DNA from: Bacteroidales bacterium UBA5326
GTDB lineage: Bacteria > Bacteroidota > Bacteroidia > Bacteroidales > UBA932
Direction: 5' to 3'
Length of the DNA stretch: 64,000 nt
NCBI GenBank assembly: GCA_002408205.1
Contig: DHQY01000003.1
Span: 1-64,000 of the forward strand
In this document: piece by piece, positions 25,783 through 33,846 of the stretch
How the letters are laid out: every line of letters begins with the position of its first letter
Numbering within the stretch: the first letter of the stretch is position 1
The notes under the pieces: model-generated
What the model saw: only the letters and a program-made list of their open reading frames with translations
Told to the model about the DNA's origin: nothing
Database searches by the model: none
Program-made: the position numbers and the translations under genes

Positions 25783-26764
25783 TACGGGGCAAAATGTTTT
25801 TAGTGGAAAATGTTTTGACTTCGTTTGCTTCTGAATAAAACAATAAAGCCTGGATCCCGGGGTTTTCGGACAGGTATTGCATGCTTTTATCCATACCCAT
25901 GGTCAGAAAAGCATTACTGAGCACAGAAGCGGTAAGGCAATCGTCCATAATCACAAGAGCACAAAGTAACCGGTCGTCAAAAGGATAACCTGTCCGGGGA
26001 TCAATAACATCCCGGAGTAATTTTTTTGTAGGATCTTTGTAATTAAAAAAATTACCCGATACAGACAAGGCTTTATCTGTAAGGTAGATGACATCTTGAG
26101 AGGCGTTGTCAATAATAATTCGCCAGGGAGTCCCGGACGGGTTAACCCCTCTGCAGACGGCCTCTTTTCCAATTTCTATCAGGAAGTTTTCTATCTGGAA
26201 TTCGTTTAGCATTTTACTCATCATATCTGCTGCGTATCCCTTGGCGACCGGATTCAGATTAAGCTGAGCTCTCGGATCTGATTTGCTTATTCTGTCCCCA
26301 ATGACACATATATTGTCCAGCCCGGAATAATGTAATATTTCTTCAACATCCTGCGCCGTAACCTTGTCTGCATTGCCCATATTGTTTCCCCAGAGTTTTC
26401 GTAAAGGATCTATGGTGATATTTAACGGACTGCCTGTCTTTTGGGCGTATTCAACGGCCGTGTTCAAAACGGTAAGAAACATGGAATCCACTGTAAAATT
26501 ACGATTATTGTTCACGGCGTTGATTGCAGACCTGGTGTTATAAAGCGACATGGATTCGTCAATTTTTTTGGCCAGCCTTTCAGCAGAACGGCGGATATCC
26601 GCTTCGAATGTCCAGGGGACCACTTCGGGTGCCTGGTAAACGATCTGGTAAGAATAGCCGAGTACAATGCCTTTAACGGTTTTGTATTTTCCCGAGATGC
26701 TGCAGCTTACCAAAACAGTAAGAAAAGATACGGTAATGATGAAAAACAGAAGGTATTTTTTCAT
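25760..26764 (-). CDS. ApbE-like lipoprotein lacking key metal-site residues (divergent paralogue)
   Basis: A 334-residue lipoprotein (lipobox LVSC, Cys21) of the ApbE family, which normally transfers FMN from FAD to proteins outside the membrane. It keeps SMSLYNTRSAINAVNNN, NPVAKGYAAD and VIDPRTGYPF, but compared with the neighbouring paralogue the metal-site segment TADAYATA reads TASVLSNA: Asp becomes Ser280 and Thr becomes Asn284. GGE reads GKE (Lys200) and HIIDP reads DVIDP. These changes suggest it no longer acts as a normal FMN transferase. It lies 7 bp after the intact paralogue and overlaps the D-aminoacylase gene by 23 bp. Confidence 0.86.
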   Translation of the reverse strand: MKKYLLFFIITVSFLTVLVSCSISGKYKTVKGIVLGYSYQIVYQAPEVVPWTFEADIRRSAERLAKKIDESMSLYNTRSAINAVNNNRNFTVDSMFLTVLNTAVEYAQKTGSPLNITIDPLRKLWGNNMGNADKVTAQDVEEILHYSGLDNICVIGDRISKSDPRAQLNLNPVAKGYAADMMSKMLNEFQIENFLIEIGKEAVCRGVNPSGTPWRIIIDNASQDVIYLTDKALSVSGNFFNYKDPTKKLLRDVIDPRTGYPFDDRLLCALVIMDDCLTASVLSNAFLTMGMDKSMQYLSENPGIQALLFYSEANEVKTFSTKNILPRNEIQYFP

Positions 26765-26771
26765 GGTTTTT

Positions 26772-27797
26772 TTATTGTCTGATTACTGAGGCAGCTATAT
26801 TATCGGTAACAAAAGTTTCAAAAGATCCGTTGTGGTCATAAATCAGGAATGCTCCCAGCTCGGGATGCAACGAAAGGAATGTCTTACTCTTTTCTAATCC
26901 CATAACCATAAGAGCAGTGGCATATGCATCGGCCGTCATACAATCACTGGCAATTACCGTCACGCTTAAAAGGGAATGTTGTACAGGGAATCCGGTTACC
27001 GGGTCAATTATATGGGCATATTTTTTCCCATTCTCCATATAATAATTTCTGTAATTGCCCGAGGTGGCCAGTCCTTTTCCCGAAGTCAGAGTAAGCACTG
27101 TCTGCAGATCCTTTCCCGGGGAATTGTTTCCGTCAACGGGACTGTCTATGCCAATCCGCCAGGATTGGCCCTGGGGATTTACCCCTTTGCAAACGATCTC
27201 GCCTCCGATTTCAACAAGATAATCAGGGATACCCAGCGAATCGAGCCTGTGTCCGGCCAGATCGCTGGTAAATCCTTTGGCTATGGCGTTCATGCTCAAA
27301 GTTGCCTTAGGATGGGTTTTGGAAATGACCCCATCTTTCAGATTAAACAGGTGCATCCCGGTCTGTTTTTTTATTTCTTCTATCTGTGCCTGTGTTACCG
27401 GGATTCTGTCATGTTCTCCAAAACCCCACGCATCAAAAAGAGGACCGGCGGAAATATCAAAAGCACCGCCCGTCAAAAGATTAATTTCGACAGATCTCCT
27501 GAATACAATGTTGAACAGACTGTCTGTGTTTACGGTAAGATTATTGTTTAGTCTGCTGATTAAGGAATGATTATTGTATATCGACAATGAGTTGTTCACC
27601 TGATCAAAACAACCGTCCAGGGCCGTTTGAACAGTTTGAGTAAAAGACGGGGAGGCTCCTTCCGGCATTTTGAAAGTGACAGCATAAGTGGTTCCCAAAG
27701 CGAATCCGTTTATCCGTCCGTATTCACTGTGGGGACTACAATACGAAAAAAGCAGGACAATTCCGGCAAATACACAAAAAATCGGTTTTGTTCTCAT
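26772..27797 (-). CDS. apbE: FAD:protein FMN transferase ApbE, lipoprotein
   Basis: ApbE attaches FMN to Thr/Ser of target proteins such as Nqr/Rnf subunits. From ATG 27797 the 341-residue lipoprotein has a signal ending FSYC (lipid Cys20 in this numbering) and all family motifs: GTTYAVTF, SLSIYNNHSLISRLNN, FDISAGPLFDAWGFG, SMNAIAKGFTSD, LVEIGGEIVCKG, YAHIIDPVTGFPV and CMTADAYATALMVMG with the metal-binding Asp and Thr. No Nqr or Rnf genes are in the window. A TTG at 27800 is an alternative start. A TAGCTTTG -7 box ends only 5 bases before the ATG. It is first of apbE-apbE paralogue-D-aminoacylase. Confidence 0.93.
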   Translation of the reverse strand: MRTKPIFCVFAGIVLLFSYCSPHSEYGRINGFALGTTYAVTFKMPEGASPSFTQTVQTALDGCFDQVNNSLSIYNNHSLISRLNNNLTVNTDSLFNIVFRRSVEINLLTGGAFDISAGPLFDAWGFGEHDRIPVTQAQIEEIKKQTGMHLFNLKDGVISKTHPKATLSMNAIAKGFTSDLAGHRLDSLGIPDYLVEIGGEIVCKGVNPQGQSWRIGIDSPVDGNNSPGKDLQTVLTLTSGKGLATSGNYRNYYMENGKKYAHIIDPVTGFPVQHSLLSVTVIASDCMTADAYATALMVMGLEKSKTFLSLHPELGAFLIYDHNGSFETFVTDNIAASVIRQ

Positions 27798-27802
27798 CAA
27801 TA

Positions 27803-27830
27803 CAAAGCTACAAATTTTTGCCTACATTTG
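27803..27830. promoter_or_regulatory. Divergent promoters of apbE (-) and the FISUMP lipoprotein (+)
   Basis: TAGCTTTG on the minus strand (27803-27810) lies 5 bases before the apbE ATG, so that mRNA may be leaderless. TACATTTG on the plus strand (27823-27830) lies 16 bases before the lipoprotein ATG. The two boxes are 12 bp apart. Confidence 0.6.
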
Positions 27831-27846
27831 CAGATCATTACAGGAT

Positions 27847-28905
27847 ATGAATAAGAAAAGCCTTCTACCGTACCTTTTTATTTTCGGTCTTTTTTTGCTT
27901 GTCTTTGCCGGATGCAAAGATGACGATGAGGATGACACACTTTACATGTCGGGCACGCTGAGTTTTAATCTGCCCAACTATGCCTTTCCCGGAGACTCGT
28001 TCCTTGTCGAGGCTTCGGGCATTACTGCTCCTCAGGGCGACTCGGTGGTATATACGTTCAAAGGTGAATATTTTACTCCCGATTCTGTTGTCGCAAAATC
28101 CTTTCAGGTTAAAGTTCCTGAAACTACAGGTTCTTACAGTATGACCCTCCTGGCTACGGCAGAAGGATACAGCAGTTCTTCCAACACACGTACTTTAAAA
28201 GTCATTCCAGAAGAGTTTCTTGCTATGGTTCAGGGTTTTGACGTGCCGGACGATTCCATTGCCGATCCCCGCGACAATAAAATTTATTATTACAGATCCT
28301 ATGGAAACCTGGACTGGTTTGTGCAGAATCTGGACTGGAGGGGTGCCGGAATAACCTATTCCAACGAAGAAGCCCTCGGATATATGACTGGCAGTCTTTA
28401 CACGTGGAACCAGGCACTTACCGGAGAAGACGCACCGTCATCCATTCCTGCTCCCGTATATGGTTTAGGCCAGGGACCACGCGGCGTATGCCCTCCCGGA
28501 TGGCACGTACCTACGCCTGAAGACTGGGCTGATCTGGCTTCTGCCGTCTCGGGAACACATAAGGTGTTTCTTGACCCCTGGAGCGGATTGGCAGAAGGGT
28601 TCAGCCTGGATGCCACAGTGAACGGAAACAAAATCTGGAAATATCATCCCGACAATGAAAAAACAAATACTACCGGATGGAATGCCCTGCCAGCAGGATA
28701 TGCTTCCATGTCCGGTACGGATTTCGAAGGCTTTGGCCAAACTGCTTTCTGGTGGAGCACAGGGGCCGACGGCAGTCAGGGGTATTATCGTTTCATTCAT
28801 TATGCCATAAATCGGTTTTCGTATGCAAGTACAGATAAATCGGCCGTTTACGCTTCTGTAAGATGTGTCCGTACAACCGGGGTTGGCCCTCAAACAAACG
28901 AATAG
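27847..28905 (+). CDS. Lipoprotein with C-terminal FISUMP domain
   Basis: From ATG 27847 the 352-residue protein has a lipoprotein signal (LLVFAGC, lipid Cys near 22) followed by an acidic KDDDEDD stretch, which in Bacteroidetes often marks surface export. An Ig-like beta region (about 35-120) precedes a domain of the Fibrobacter succinogenes major paralogous type (FISUMP): GVCPPGWHVPTPEDWADLA, LPAGYASMSGTDFEGFGQTAFWWSTG, and the closing YASVRCVR. The function of this domain is unknown. The stop directly abuts the ATG of the first TPM gene, so the three genes may form an operon. The upstream ATG at 27688 lies before the promoter and is rejected. Confidence 0.85.
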   Translation: MNKKSLLPYLFIFGLFLLVFAGCKDDDEDDTLYMSGTLSFNLPNYAFPGDSFLVEASGITAPQGDSVVYTFKGEYFTPDSVVAKSFQVKVPETTGSYSMTLLATAEGYSSSSNTRTLKVIPEEFLAMVQGFDVPDDSIADPRDNKIYYYRSYGNLDWFVQNLDWRGAGITYSNEEALGYMTGSLYTWNQALTGEDAPSSIPAPVYGLGQGPRGVCPPGWHVPTPEDWADLASAVSGTHKVFLDPWSGLAEGFSLDATVNGNKIWKYHPDNEKTNTTGWNALPAGYASMSGTDFEGFGQTAFWWSTGADGSQGYYRFIHYAINRFSYASTDKSAVYASVRCVRTTGVGPQTNE

Positions 28906-29337
28906 ATGGCTGCTTTTTTATCATCTCAGGAAAGAAAACAAATTGTGAGTGCCATTACTCAGGCCGAGCTTAATACCTCGGGAGAAATACGTGTTCATGT
29001 GGAAACGTACTGTCCTTCGTCTTCCATCGAAAGGGCAATTTTTGTATTCAACCAGCTTAAGATGTACAAAACGAAAGAACGTAATTCGGTGCTGATCTAT
29101 TTTGCCACTGAGTCCAAGAAGTTTGCCGTTATAGGCGATACAGGCATCAATGCTGTGGTGCCTGAAGATTTCTGGGAATCTATAAAGGAGACCATGCGTG
29201 TTTCCTTTATGGACGGATATTTTGTTGAGGGCATATGTAAGGGGGTTAAAGAAATAGGGCAAAAACTAAAGGCTTTTTTCCCTATTAGTAAAGAAGATGT
29301 GAACGAATTATCCAACGAAATATCTATTGGAGAATGA
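28906..29337 (+). CDS. TPM-domain protein, small cytoplasmic-type member
   Basis: The 143-residue product fits the TPM domain family (YgcG/TLP18.3/Psb32 type): LSSQERKQIVSAITQAELNTSGEIRVHVE, KERNSVLIYFATESKKFAVIGDTGINAVV. It has no signal peptide or membrane helix. In Bacteroidetes this short form usually sits between lemA and a longer TPM gene. Here lemA is absent and a FISUMP lipoprotein gene takes its place. It overlaps the next gene by 4 bp (ATGA). The biochemical role is unsettled; acid phosphatase activity is reported for plant TPM relatives. Confidence 0.83.
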   Translation: MAAFLSSQERKQIVSAITQAELNTSGEIRVHVETYCPSSSIERAIFVFNQLKMYKTKERNSVLIYFATESKKFAVIGDTGINAVVPEDFWESIKETMRVSFMDGYFVEGICKGVKEIGQKLKAFFPISKEDVNELSNEISIGE

Positions 29338-30149
29338 AAAAAAGCCGGTTAACAACAGTCTTCATATTATTACTGAGCGTTTTTTATTCACTGCAGGCCC
29401 AGGTTCCTGAACGCCCGGCGGTACAAAAACTTGTTAATGATTTTAGCGGACTGCTCACACTGGAGCAGCAGAATGAACTTGAGGCAGAACTGGTTGATTT
29501 TGATAATTCCACGTCAAATCAAGTATGCGTTGTGACAGTTCCGGATCTGCAGGGAGCAGATATAAATATGTCTGCTTACGAGATTCTTTCCGGCTGGGGT
29601 GTGGGATCTTCGGCCAATAATAACGGCGTTGTTTTGCTGGTGGAGCATACAATAGGCCGACAAGGGGGCAGGGTGGCCATTTCTGTAGGTTACGGCCTGG
29701 AGGGCGTTCTGACCGATGCACTCTCAAAAAGGATTATTACCAATGAGATACTTCCTAATTTCAGACAGGATCTTTACTATGAAGGCATACTGGCCGGTGT
29801 TCGGTCAATCAAGGCGGTTGCTATTGGAGAATACAATACGGAACGCACCGGAGCAGATGATTCTCCGGTTGGTTTGATAGGTGTTCTTACAATACTGTTC
29901 CTTTTTGTATTTGTAGTGATTATTGTGCTCATTGCCAATCAGCGAAAAGGGCCCACAAATATGGGCGGAAGTAACCGGAAAGGACCCAGTGTGCTCGAAC
30001 TTATTCTTTTAGCTAATCTCTTGGGCGGTGGCCGGAGCAGAGGAGGCTTCGGGGGAGGATTCGGTAGCGGCGGATTTGGCGGTGGCGGTGGTTTTGGCGG
30101 ATTTGGTGGTGGTCTTGGCGGCGGAGGGGGTGCCTCCGGCAGCTGGTAA
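29334..30149 (+). CDS. TPM-domain membrane protein with Gly-rich tail (YgcG-like)
   Basis: The 271-residue protein has a signal peptide (to about residue 22), an extracytoplasmic TPM domain (about 28-165; VNDFSGLLTLEQQNELEAEL, NNGVVLLVEHTIGRQGGRVAISVGYGLEG), one membrane helix (about 181-203) and a Gly-rich tail ending GGGGGASGSW. A tail of Gly/Phe repeats closing in GASG-Trp is characteristic of this family. The final 141 bp, the Gly-rich part, are also read on the other strand as the end of phoH. It is cotranscribed with the small TPM gene. Confidence 0.88.
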   Translation: MKKSRLTTVFILLLSVFYSLQAQVPERPAVQKLVNDFSGLLTLEQQNELEAELVDFDNSTSNQVCVVTVPDLQGADINMSAYEILSGWGVGSSANNNGVVLLVEHTIGRQGGRVAISVGYGLEGVLTDALSKRIITNEILPNFRQDLYYEGILAGVRSIKAVAIGEYNTERTGADDSPVGLIGVLTILFLFVFVVIIVLIANQRKGPTNMGGSNRKGPSVLELILLANLLGGGRSRGGFGGGFGSGGFGGGGGFGGFGGGLGGGGGASGSW

Positions 30150-31085
30150 AGTACCGAATGCGGCTACAATTTTCTTAACCAGGGAATGTCTTATAATATC
30201 TCCCTGATCGAATTGGACGAGAGCAATTCCCTTTATCTTTCCCAGTAATTCTATACAACATTGCAACCCGCTGTCGGTTTTCCGGGGAAGATCAATCTGT
30301 GTGGTGTCTCCGGTAACAATAAATTTGGCATCGGCGCCCATTCGGGTAAGGAACATTTTGAGTTGCGAAAGACTCGTGTTCTGTGCTTCGTCCAGGATTA
30401 CGCAGGCATTATCCAACGTCCGGCCCCTCATATAAGCCAGAGGCGCTATTTGTACAACACCTTCCTCCATAAATAATTCAAGTTTTTTTGCAGGGATCAT
30501 GTCCCTCAGAGCATCGTAAAGAGGTTGCAGGTAAGGATCCAGTTTCTCTTTCATATCTCCCGGCAAAAAACCCAATTGTTCACCTGCCTCAACGGCCGGT
30601 CGGGTGAGGATAATGCGTTTGATCTCTTTATTTTTCAGGGCTCTTACTGCAAGGGCAATTGCGGTATATGTTTTCCCTGTGCCAGCGGGACCTTCGGCAA
30701 ATATCAGGTCATTTTTTTCGTAGGCACAAACAAGCTTTTCCTGGTTTTTGGTACGGGCTTTAATCAACCGTCCGTTATTACCGTAAACTAGGACATCGTC
30801 AATGTCTTCCTCAGTGGACATGGGTGAGTTTATGACTCCTTCCAGAACAGAACGAATGCTCTCTTCCGACAGGTGCTGTTTTCGCTCGTATATGTTAACA
30901 AGACAATCCAGTTTCTCCTCAAAGCGGGCTATATGCTTCGGCGGCCCCTGGACTTTTATCTGCTCTCCCCGTGCGACGATCTTTAATTGGGGGAAAGCTT
31001 TTGTGATAAGTGGAAGAAACGGGTTGTTGCGTCCATACAGGGCAGAAGGATGGATGGTCTCCAAAATAAAGGTTTTCTCGTTCAT
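30009..31085 (-). CDS. phoH: PhoH-family ATPase with an overprinted C-terminal tail
   Basis: The core (about residues 1-312) is a normal PhoH-like protein: an N-terminal KH-like segment, Walker A FAEGPAGTGKTYTA, TRPAVEAGEQLGFLPGD, the Walker B segment VILDEAQNTS and FIVTGDTTQIDLP. Such proteins are ATPases linked to RNA metabolism and often lie near ybeY, not seen here. Residues 313-358 are a low-complexity Ala/Thr/Ser/Lys/Pro tail encoded antisense to the Gly-rich end of the TPM gene, with codons in exact register (GGN read as NCC). Homologues usually end near the core. The first 167 bp are also overlapped by the 3' part of the capA frame. Confidence 0.94.
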   Translation of the reverse strand: MNEKTFILETIHPSALYGRNNPFLPLITKAFPQLKIVARGEQIKVQGPPKHIARFEEKLDCLVNIYERKQHLSEESIRSVLEGVINSPMSTEEDIDDVLVYGNNGRLIKARTKNQEKLVCAYEKNDLIFAEGPAGTGKTYTAIALAVRALKNKEIKRIILTRPAVEAGEQLGFLPGDMKEKLDPYLQPLYDALRDMIPAKKLELFMEEGVVQIAPLAYMRGRTLDNACVILDEAQNTSLSQLKMFLTRMGADAKFIVTGDTTQIDLPRKTDSGLQCCIELLGKIKGIALVQFDQGDIIRHSLVKKIVAAFGTLPAAGGTPSAAKTTTKSAKTTATAKSAATESSPEASSAPATAQEIS

Positions 31086-32169
31086 TTAGCGGATATCTTT
31101 TACGCTCCTTACAATCCGGAGCATTTTTTTTCATAAAGTTGCGCAGTGAATCAATAGTTGCTGCAATAAGTGAAACTTCCTGTTGGTTTTTAATAAGGTT
31201 CCTGTAAAGACGGGGATCCGAAACGGGTAATACATGATATCTTTTTCCCGTTTTACCGGCAGGACGCCATGTCCATACCCATTCATGAAATGGTTGCACA
31301 ATTTGAACCCTGCCATTTTTCCGGACAAGATCAAAACCCAGCAGCATGCCGGCTCTGGACATGGGCCCCGGTTGATTCGAAATGAAATTTCCCAGTGAAT
31401 AAGCTGTAAGGAACTCTATGTTACCGTTGTGATCATAGGTGATATCAACACCTTGTGGAACATGGGGGTGTGATCCTATTACAGCTCCGGTTCCCTGTTT
31501 TTTTAGCCATAAAGCCAGACGTTTTTGTTCTGCTCCGGGTTTCATGCTGTATTCAACCCCCCAGTGAAGGCAGCATACAATGAAATCGGCTCCGGCTTGC
31601 TGCACTTCACGGATATCACATGCGATAGCTGTTGTATCAAGTATGTTCAGGCAAATATCTTTTGGTATGCGGTGTCCGTTGGTGCCGTATGTATAATTGA
31701 GCAGACCCAAACGTATTCCGTTGTGTTCCAGGAGCAGCCACTTATTGCTTGTCCCGCAGTGATCTACGCCAATGGAATCGTATAAAGCAACAGATCGCTT
31801 AACTCCCCGGGGCCCTCTGTCCAGGATATGGTTGTTGGCCGTAAGAAAAACATTTATCCCTGCATCACGGGCAGCTATTGCCAATTCATTGGGTGAACAG
31901 AAAAGGGGATATCCCGAATATGGTGCTCCGGCAAAGGTGGTTTCCATATTTATTATCACAAGATGGGCTCGATGAAAGTGATCGCTTATATAAGAAAAAC
32001 ACGTATCATAAGCATATGCTCCGTCACTTTGTACGGCGGCTTTGAGTTGCGGACTGTGCTGCATAAGATCTCCGGCAAATAACACACTCATGTGTCCGGC
32101 GGGTTGCGTAAAACATAATGCCGGATTCATTAACGTGAATGACAACAATATAAGCTTGATTATATTCAT
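30919..32169 (-). CDS. CapA/PgsA-type metallophosphatase-like protein, exported
   Basis: From ATG 32169 (a TTG at 32187 is weaker) the protein has a signal peptide (MNIIKLILLSFTLMNPALCF) and a CapA-type calcineurin-like fold: LFAGDLMQHSPQL, NMETTFAG, FLTANNHILDRG, CCLHWGVEYSMKP, GSHPHVPQGV and YSLGNFISNQ. The family takes part in polyglutamate capsule export, but also occurs widely without capsule genes. The last 55 codons overlap phoH in another frame and look non-native. An A8 run (plus 31124-31131) precedes; one base less there would end the protein at a TAA (31086-31088) directly before the phoH ATG. Confidence 0.87.
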   Translation of the reverse strand: MNIIKLILLSFTLMNPALCFTQPAGHMSVLFAGDLMQHSPQLKAAVQSDGAYAYDTCFSYISDHFHRAHLVIINMETTFAGAPYSGYPLFCSPNELAIAARDAGINVFLTANNHILDRGPRGVKRSVALYDSIGVDHCGTSNKWLLLEHNGIRLGLLNYTYGTNGHRIPKDICLNILDTTAIACDIREVQQAGADFIVCCLHWGVEYSMKPGAEQKRLALWLKKQGTGAVIGSHPHVPQGVDITYDHNGNIEFLTAYSLGNFISNQPGPMSRAGMLLGFDLVRKNGRVQIVQPFHEWVWTWRPAGKTGKRYHVLPVSDPRLYRNLIKNQQEVSLIAATIDSLRNFMKKNAPDCKERKRYPLNERENLYFGDHPSFCPVWTQQPVSSTYHKSFPPIKDRRTGRADKSPGAAEAYSPL

Positions 32170-32222
32170 TCTCAAATGCCGGTGCAAGGTACGAGTTTTT
32201 TTATTGTTAGCTGTTTTTCATG

Positions 32223-32230
32223 TATATTTG
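32223..32230 (+). promoter_or_regulatory. -7 box for the SPOR lipoprotein-gcvT-M28 unit
   Basis: TATATTTG matches the -7 consensus and lies 30 bases before the ATG at 32261. ATTG at 32203-32206 is a poor -33 with a 16-bp gap. On the other strand TACCTTGC (plus 32185-32192) resembles a -7 box for capA. Confidence 0.62.
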
Positions 32231-32260
32231 CGGTGATTATTCATCTAAAACTTATCACTC

Positions 32261-32734
32261 ATGAAGAAATTTTGCCCTTTGCTGATTGGACTCCTGCTGC
32301 TCGGAAGTTTGAATTCCTGTGACTGGATCCGTTCCAGGCTGGGAATGCCTACGTCTGATGAGTTGAAATTGAGACAATCGCTTATGCTTCGCGATTCGCT
32401 CGATAAAGTGGCCCGTGCGCGGGAAGATTCCATTTTGGAGCAGACCCGCCTCGACTCGCTGGAACGGATTGTTGATCAAAATAAAACTAAACGCTATCAT
32501 GTTGTGATGGGCAGTTTTATAATGGACAACAATGCACAAAGAATGATGAAAACGCTTACAACATATGGTTTTACACCTCAAAAAATTGAGTTCGCGAACG
32601 GCTATGCAGTGATTTCTGCGTTTCAGACCGACGATCTCTCCCAGGCGTGCAAGCGTATGAATGAATTATTTGATCTGGATATTACTCCACACGATATCTG
32701 GATCTATGATATTAACCAAAATCTTCACAAATAA
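32261..32734 (+). CDS. SPOR-domain lipoprotein
   Basis: A 157-residue lipoprotein: signal MKKFCPLLIGLLLLGSLNSC with lipid Cys20, a charged coiled-coil-like linker (about 35-72), and a C-terminal SPOR domain (about 78-150; KRYHVVMGSFIMDNNAQRMM, YAVISAFQTDDLSQACKRMNEL). SPOR domains bind denuded glycan strands of peptidoglycan, often at the division septum, so the protein likely sits at the cell wall. gcvT begins 5 bp after the stop, so they share a transcript. Confidence 0.88.
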   Translation: MKKFCPLLIGLLLLGSLNSCDWIRSRLGMPTSDELKLRQSLMLRDSLDKVARAREDSILEQTRLDSLERIVDQNKTKRYHVVMGSFIMDNNAQRMMKTLTTYGFTPQKIEFANGYAVISAFQTDDLSQACKRMNELFDLDITPHDIWIYDINQNLHK

Positions 32735-32739
32735 TTATT

Positions 32740-33846
32740 ATGAAAACCACTGCATTTACCCGGTTCCATATTGAATTGGGCGCAAAAATGGCACCCTTTG
32801 CCGGTTATAATATGCCCATTGAATACAAGGGTATCAACACAGAACACATCCAGGTCCGTGAAAAGGTGGGTGTTTTTGATGTAAGCCATATGGGAGAGAT
32901 CTGGGTAAAAGGACCGAATGCCCTTGCCTTTGTTCAGTATACCACTTCTAACGATGCCGCGTTACTTACTCCGGGCAAGGTTCAGTATTCCTGCTTCCCT
33001 AACGGAGAAGGTGGTATTGTGGATGATTTGCTTGTATATTGTATAGATTCCCGGACTTATCTTTTGGTTGTTAATGCGGCCAATGTACAAAAAGACTGGG
33101 ACCACCTATGCCGTTTTGCTCCCATGTTTAACCTTACTCCCGGCAAAGAACTCTACAATGCTTCCGATGAGATTTGCCAGTTAGCCATTCAGGGGCCTAA
33201 AGCGCTTGAAATAATGCAGAAGATATGTGACACTGCTGTTACGGATATGGAATACTATACTTTCAAAAAATGCACGGTTGCCGGCATACCGGAAGCTATC
33301 TTCTCCACCACGGGTTATACCGGAGCCGGAGGGTGTGAGGTATACGTAGCCAACGAAGACGGACCTAAATTGTGGAAAGCTGTATTTGAGGCCGGTGCAG
33401 AATATGATATTATGCCTATAGGACTTGGTGCCCGTGATACGCTGCGTTTGGAAATGGGCTTCTGTTTATACGGGAACGATATTGACGATTCCACTTCGCC
33501 TGTTGAGGCCGGACTTGGATGGATCACTAAATTTTCCGATGCCAAGGGAGATTTTCTTGACAAAAACCTTCTTCTGGATCAGAAAACAAACGGCGTTTCC
33601 CGTAAGTTGGTGGGATTTAAAATGATAGACAAGGGCGTGCCGCGTCACGGCTATGAGGTTCTTACCAAGGACGGCAGAGTGATAGGTCATGTGACTTCGG
33701 GAACTATGTCGCCTATGTTAAAGATTGGCATAGGAATGGCATATGTAGAAACGGCATATGCCAAACCCGGCACCGAAGTATTCATCGGGGTGCGTGACCG
33801 CTTATTGAAAGCCGGAGTGGTTCGTCCTCCGTTTTATAAAGTATAA
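32740..33846 (+). CDS. gcvT: Glycine cleavage system T protein (aminomethyltransferase)
   Basis: GcvT moves the methylene group from the lipoyl-bound aminomethyl to tetrahydrofolate. The 368-residue product has the normal length, with MAPFAGYNMPIEY near the N-terminus, FDVSHMGEI, TTGYTGAGGCEVY and LRLEMGFCLYGNDID, all typical; the C-terminal barrel ends in RPPFYKV. gcvH and gcvP are not in the window. It overlaps the M28 gene by one base (TAATG), so the two are translationally coupled although no functional link is known. Confidence 0.96.
   Translation: MKTTAFTRFHIELGAKMAPFAGYNMPIEYKGINTEHIQVREKVGVFDVSHMGEIWVKGPNALAFVQYTTSNDAALLTPGKVQYSCFPNGEGGIVDDLLVYCIDSRTYLLVVNAANVQKDWDHLCRFAPMFNLTPGKELYNASDEICQLAIQGPKALEIMQKICDTAVTDMEYYTFKKCTVAGIPEAIFSTTGYTGAGGCEVYVANEDGPKLWKAVFEAGAEYDIMPIGLGARDTLRLEMGFCLYGNDIDDSTSPVEAGLGWITKFSDAKGDFLDKNLLLDQKTNGVSRKLVGFKMIDKGVPRHGYEVLTKDGRVIGHVTSGTMSPMLKIGIGMAYVETAYAKPGTEVFIGVRDRLLKAGVVRPPFYKV

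Noticed and set aside
24133..27797. Two apbE genes and D-aminoacylase as a mobile cassette
   Set aside because: No integrase, transposase, terminal repeats or base-composition break is seen.
30003..30146. Gly-rich segment as a non-coding tandem repeat
   Set aside because: It is in frame with the TPM gene, ends with the family's GASG-Trp, and is explained as coding low complexity.
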